Assembly (NCBI GenBank): GCA_009192285.1
Contig: WBVU01000009.1
Coordinates: 558,001 to 622,000 of the forward strand
From: Morchella semilibera
Lineage: Eukaryota > Ascomycota > Pezizomycetes > Pezizales > Morchellaceae
Length of the DNA stretch: 64,000 nucleotides
Direction of reading: 5' to 3'
Made by a program: the position numbers and the translations under genes. The notes under the pieces are model-generated. The model was not told the origin of the DNA, did no database searches, and saw nothing but the letters and a program-made list of their open reading frames with translations. Shown here in pieces: positions 59,281 through 64,000 of the stretch (positions within the stretch are counted from its first letter, which is position 1; each line of letters begins with the position of its first letter).

Positions 59281-60947
59281 CTACGCCGTCGGCCTCCTCG
59301 TTCTGGGCAACAACACCCACAACACTACCATCCCCGCCAACAACCCCACCAACACTGGTTGCAGCACCTTCACACCACTCTTTGCCGCAATGGCGCCCGT
59401 CAAAAACGGGAAAGCGGCCGACCCCGCCTGCCCCAACGTCGCCGAGAAGCCCACCGCCGCCGTATGCAGCTCCCTCGGGAGCAGCTTTGTGAGCACAGAG
59501 ATCCCCGTCGGGAACAACGGGCCCAGGAAGAAGCCCAATAAGCTGATCATGACGGCGCTGGTGACGAGGTTGGGCACGAACCAGAAGATGAGCTGCACGC
59601 CGACACTGATGAGGACGTAGAACATCACCATGCGCCGCTCGCCGAGGCGATGTGTGATGTCGGCGAGGATGAGGCGGCCGAGGGTCAGCCCGCCCCAGAA
59701 GCCGGAGGCAACATAGCCGACTTGGCTGGCGCGGCCGCCGCGGACGCGATTAGGAACTCGACGACCCAACCTGTGGGTGTGTTAGCGGGTCGGGCTGGGA
59801 GGAGGGGGGAGGCAATACGTACCACCGGCGGTGACCTCCGCGCCGACATACAGGAAGAAGAAGAGACTCAGAATTACGACGCTGCGCTCCTTTAGTGCGC
59901 TTTTCAGGTCCTTAGTTGCGTTGTCCCTCGCGGCCGCAGTCCCCTTCAGGTCCTTCCTGAAGTTCCAGCTCAGGAGTCCCAAGTTGAGTACAGAAAGGCC
60001 AAGAGCAACAACATAGAAGTAGTGCCAGTATGGCGTCTTGGATGCAATGAGGGTCGCAATGAGGGGTGAGATGAGGGCACCGGCACCGTAAAGGGAGTGG
60101 AGGAGACCTAGCCAGCGGTGGGCATTGTTGACATTGGCGACGAAGACATTGGCTTGTGCATCCTGGTAGGCAAGGCCGAGGCCGCAGAAGAAGAAGGAGA
60201 GGACGAAAACCGGATATGGTGGTTTCTATAGGTAATTGTTAGTTATAGGGGCGGGGGCGGGGGCGGGGGCGGGAGGGGATTACCCAGAACATGATGCAGT
60301 AGGCGGCCATTTGCATGAACGCACCAAAGACAAATGCACCGCCCATACCAATCCGTGCGGTGAGATGTACGATGGTAAATGCAGCTACTAGCCAGCCGGC
60401 AAAGTTTGTCAAGTATCTGTTATACCGTTAAGATCTATAATAACTACATGTAGTAGAGTTGAATCTACAGCTTGGACAATTGTGCGGCCGGATTGGAGCC
60501 GCCCGAGTACATGTAAATAATATCTATTCACCATGGCCACCAGACAACTCCGACCCGCAATTGGCACAAGCTCTTAGGCCTCATGAGCCGGTAATGATCA
60601 ACTCACATAAGCGCAACAAACATCAACCCCACATCATACGCATCCTGTAGATACGGGATCAGCGCACCGGTACTCGCATCACTCAGCCCCGCCAAGAAGA
60701 CTGCATAGTTCGCCGCAATTAATCGTCCCTTCACCTCCGAGACATTTGGCCTCTCAAAAACCGTTGCCCCTTCTGGGGGCTGGTCGTCGCCAACGGGCGA
60801 GTTTTCCTCATCGCTGTGGGTCGTCGAGACATGGGTGGTGATTGATCCGAGCGGGGATTTTGCGCTGGGGGAGGGCGGGCGCGGAAGGAGCTCGAGGGCG
60901 AATGGGGTTGTGGTTGCGGTGGAGGTGGAGGTGGAGCTCGACGCCAT
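59281..60947 (-). CDS. Major facilitator superfamily transporter, frame break near 59745
   Basis: Four exons: 60947-60607, 60416-60284, 60225-59823, 59770-59281. A disordered, Ser/Thr-rich N-terminus precedes helices such as ANYAVFLAGLSDASTGALIP. The DAYDVG loop and GLGLAYQDAQANVFVANV resemble the fungal fucose-permease-like/BSC6 branch of MFS. After the last intron GWVVEFLIA is in one frame and VRGGRASQVGYVASGFWGG in another: one base is missing around 59741-59750 (exon sum plus one is 456 codons). The substrate is not inferable. Intron 1 (190 nt) is long for this window and contains two TACATGTA octamers (60445, 60508); intron 2 has a GGGGGC repeat. Confidence 0.83.
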
Positions 60948-61892
60948 GGTTATAAGGAGGTGGTTATAGATTCCTTCCTACTAACTAGCTGGCTGTCTGG
61001 ATTCTGGGAAGGTAATATAGGATATATATATAAAGTGGGAGGGAATATTACCGAGAATTATGGGATTGGGGATAGCACCTGGGCCCCCGTATTATATGAT
61101 GAAGGTTTTTATAAGAGGCCTGAGATTTAAGGGTCACGCAGGCATTGATTTTAGCAATCGAGCAAGCTCTGTGCTATCTGGAGTAATATGGGGTAGCTAC
61201 ATGTACCTACTCTACTCTAATGCGCATTGACATCTTTTTGATAATAGTATGTACGGGGATGCTCGGGCATTTTACCGAAAGGTGTTATTATTATTAGGTA
61301 GTCTGGCAACAAGTTCCAGGGTTAACAAATGATTGACAGATCGAAGTAACGAAGAGCCTGTCATTTCTCCCCCATGATTCATCCCCATCCAATTCTATCC
61401 AGAGTACTGGATGCTGAAAATTCCACCCCGCAACCCGCAACTAGAGTCCCCAAACACGAAGCCCTACTACATATAGTATACTATCGACTGTTCCAACAGC
61501 ACAACCTCGTATTTCTCTCCCAGATTTGCAAGACCCGGTACAGCGGCTTGTATTTAGAGTAACCCAGGAATTGGCCTTGATATTGGTCAAGAACCCGGCA
61601 ATCCCTGTCCATGCAGCGGGGCATCCGGTACAAGAGCCGGTGGAAACAGTCATCTAGAAAAAATCGACAGGAGGGGAAAAAGGTGCCCGTGATCATTATA
61701 GAACATCATGTGGGGAATAAAAGCAAAACACATTGCGCCAACCAAGATAACAAAAAGATTAGAGAGTATTTATGTATTTACAAACCGTAAGTAAAACCTT
61801 CCATTTCTAACCCTTACTCCCGCTAAAGAAACGATATACTGAAAATTAAGATGGAAATGAAAGGGGGGAGAATAAAAAGGAGTGTCGTGGTA
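60948..61892. other. Intergenic region, patatin/MFS
   Basis: Upstream of the MFS gene. One TACATGTA (61198). No gene is supported. Confidence 0.5.
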
Positions 61893-63506
61893 TCAAACCC
61901 TAATTCTAGCAGCGATCCGGTCGAGTTGTTCAAAGTGCCTTCTGACTTCTTCGTCGTCAAATTCCTCACGGATATCAGAAGTTCCAGGGGGTAAGTCCGG
62001 CAGCTCCCGATTGAGAAGATCAATCTGTGAAACGCGCCCAAAAAAAAAAAGAGTAAGCCTCCGCTCTACAACTCCCTAAAGCAGTATGATAAAACACCCA
62101 AGCTTACCGTATTCCTCCCGCTGGAGATCCTAGCGATTTCCGCTAACTTAGCTGCCGCAGACTGGTTTATGACCTGAATGTCCGGCCGGCCTAGATAAGC
62201 CCTTGTTCGAGTCGAAATATCGGCAATTCTACTCCACTCATTCATTCCGAAATCCGTGATCCCGCTCTCAACGTTCAGCCTCACATAATTCTCCGTCTTT
62301 ACCCCTGTCCTATGTAATCCGTCCAAGAGCTCTTTGTGGACCTCTTCGCAGTCCAGAACCTTTGCCATGTGCTTTTCCTTGGCCTCGATGAACTTTCCCA
62401 GCGGCGATGCTGCGATCATAGAAGATGTCTCCTTTTTGTGCTCCATTTCTGGCGCCTTTCCGCTGCCAATGGAGACAAGAATTCCTACTTCTCTTCCGGG
62501 CCATTCGTGGACAAGGGCCTCTTCGAGGACCTGTGCGACAGGGCTGTAACGACCTGACCCTTCATCGAGAAAAATACTTTGTCCGATCTGTATCGACTTA
62601 AAAGCTGGGTACGTCGCGCACGTTGCGCGACCCGCTTCCCATATTGTTATGTTGGAGGAAGGTGCGGTTGCATGTGCGGAATCATAGGTCCGAAGGAGTG
62701 CAGGTGAGGTCGTGTCGTCCGAGCCTTTATATACTGCTGTTAGGAACCTGAAATATGGTCAGCAAGAAACCCATCCATTCCCTGAAAGATTGCTTGTTCT
62801 TACACCCTACAGATCTTAGGTCTCGGATCAAGTAACGGCTCGTTTGGGTTTCCATTTCCCCACGATGCTGCCCCCGACTTCCAACTATTCCGGCTTCCCT
62901 GCGACGAGCTATTATATGAATCTGACGTATTCGATCTTCTCATAGGATGCATCGACAGATTTCCTCTCTGAAAACCTTCTCTCTCTTCATCTTCGCGCCT
63001 AGCGTACTCTCTCATCACCTCTTTGATCGACTCTTCTAGCCTTGAGGCTTTAAATAGTGTCTTCCGGTATGGCAACCCAGCTATTGTTTTATCGGTTTCA
63101 AATACTTTCTTTGTCACGTGAATGTACACCTTCTTGCATGTTTCAAGGTCGAGACGGAGGCGCCCAAGAAGGATCGCAATAAGCCTTATGTAACCCAACC
63201 ATCAGCTCTCTGTAGTATGTGGGGTAGAAGGGTATGGTTTTGCATACCCGCCAGTCCCTGTCCCTCCGATAAGGTCGAAATGGTCGCATGGTTTGGGGAT
63301 CTCTTCTATTCTAGGTGCGCGCCCATAGAGTTCGACAAAGAGTTTGAGCATCAGCTCTTGGACAAGCATTATTGTACTGAAGCCACGGACCCCTCCACCA
63401 TCTAGTATGACTTATTAGCAAATGAATTTTAATAAGTTCAACGACTTTGGTTGGGTGGGTCTATACCTAGGGAAAGGAGCCGCAGTGGGGGTAGTCGATG
63501 GTTCAT
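61893..63506 (-). CDS. Patatin-like phospholipase domain protein lacking the usual nucleophile Ser
   Basis: Five exons: 63506-63467, 63410-63248, 63184-62804, 62747-62108, 62024-61893; 1,356 nt gives 451 residues with consistent phases. MNHRLPPLRLLSLVILDGGG leads to the oxyanion motif DGGGVRG (17-23). The elbow expected as GTSTG reads GTGTG (63-67, in FDLIGGTGTGG), then LIAILLGRLRLD. Later come TIWEAGRATCATYPAF and FLDEGSGRYSPV, where the Asp of the dyad is in DEG (256-258). Patatins cleave acyl chains from phospholipids; several serve as N-terminal effector domains of fungal NLRs. Here the domain stands alone with an extra C-terminal helical part. With Gly65 in place of Ser, hydrolysis by the usual dyad seems impossible, unless this is a tolerated family variant. 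The start ATG is chosen because it splices in frame into LVILDGGG. Confidence 0.83.
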
Positions 63507-64000
63507 GCTTGCTGTTAATCGCTTCTTTCGGAGGTTCTCGCTCACTGGCGGATACTCTGTCATGGTTGGATGGTCCCTTTGTTAGTTTGTACGGTTTGAA
63601 AAAGAAGTTCAAAGGTTATGTACGGTGATATATAACCTATAGAATTTTCAAGTGAGGACCGGTGACATACTTACTATGTGTTTGATGTGTCTGGCGGCCA
63701 AGTGGGGTACTTTGGTATATATTTAGTAAGTTTGAGACTGCCCGCTACCTGTACGGTGGGTTATAGACTGCGTGGCTGTGAGACGAACGGGGAGGGCCAA
63801 ATGGAGCAGTTGGCTTCTGCTGGTTGGTGGTGTAGTAAGTAAGTTAGTGCATTTACACTCCCCGCCCAACGGTTAGTGGTCTGTGATCTATAGAGTCCTA
63901 AAGAATTATTGAATTCTACTGCGCGCGATGATTTATTGAGGTTTGAGATCCCCCTTAGTCACTGTACTACAGCAGACGCTCTCTCAGCGAAGCGCCGAAC
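63507..64000. other. Upstream region of the patatin gene, right window edge
   Basis: No gene is firmly supported. A minus-strand stretch near 63750-63830 reads as a short Pro/Gln-rich peptide (QQKPTAPFGPPRSSHSH) with a possible donor after it, but no start codon or frame-compatible joining to the patatin was found. Confidence 0.4.

Noticed and set aside
1-64000. CRISPR arrays, operons, bacterial promoters or terminators
   Set aside because: None expected in a fungal genome, and no regularly spaced short repeats with unique spacers were seen.

Overview
The window comes from a filamentous ascomycete (Pezizomycotina). Genes are interrupted by short GT-AG introns of about 45-115 nt. Coding exons are GC-rich and gene-free stretches AT-rich. 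The gene set (trifunctional FOL1, IND1, STN1, GH10-CBM1 xylanase, a NACHT-ankyrin receptor, a fungal patatin) fits this group. A Pezizomycete is my guess and is not proven.

Left block (1-13.4 kb) is dense housekeeping: the 3' end of mitochondrial uL6 (MRPL6), TFB1 (TFIIH) on the minus strand, TTI2 (TTT complex), NOP2 (25S rRNA m5C methyltransferase), FOL1 (folate synthesis, minus) and IND1 (complex I Fe-S assembly), the last two divergent. At 15.1-20.4 kb lies a 1,635-residue NLR-type receptor with a NACHT domain and 24 ankyrin repeats, 21 of them nearly identical. A low-complexity hypothetical gene follows at 21.9-22.9 kb.

The middle (23-45 kb) is gene-poor. It holds only a P450 (minus), a BCS1-like AAA ATPase (minus), one tRNA-like gene, a LINE relic and a nest of small inverted-repeat (MITE-like) elements. 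The right block (45.5-64 kb) has a secreted CBM1-GH10 xylanase, STN1 (telomere CST complex) with about eleven copies of a short basic motif in its tail, a small Cys-rich secreted protein, a flavin monooxygenase, a coiled-coil hypothetical, an MFS transporter and a patatin-like protein whose nucleophile elbow reads GTGTG.

Two window-wide signals stand out. The palindromic octamer TACATGTA occurs 34 times by my manual count (roughly 1-2 expected), always outside coding exons. Six single-base frame breaks interrupt five otherwise well-conserved genes (TTI2, NOP2, FOL1 twice, P450, MFS), which points to consensus errors in the assembly or to recent decay. All exon boundaries below were derived by hand from splice signals, reading-frame arithmetic and recalled family conservation; no alignment or database search was run.
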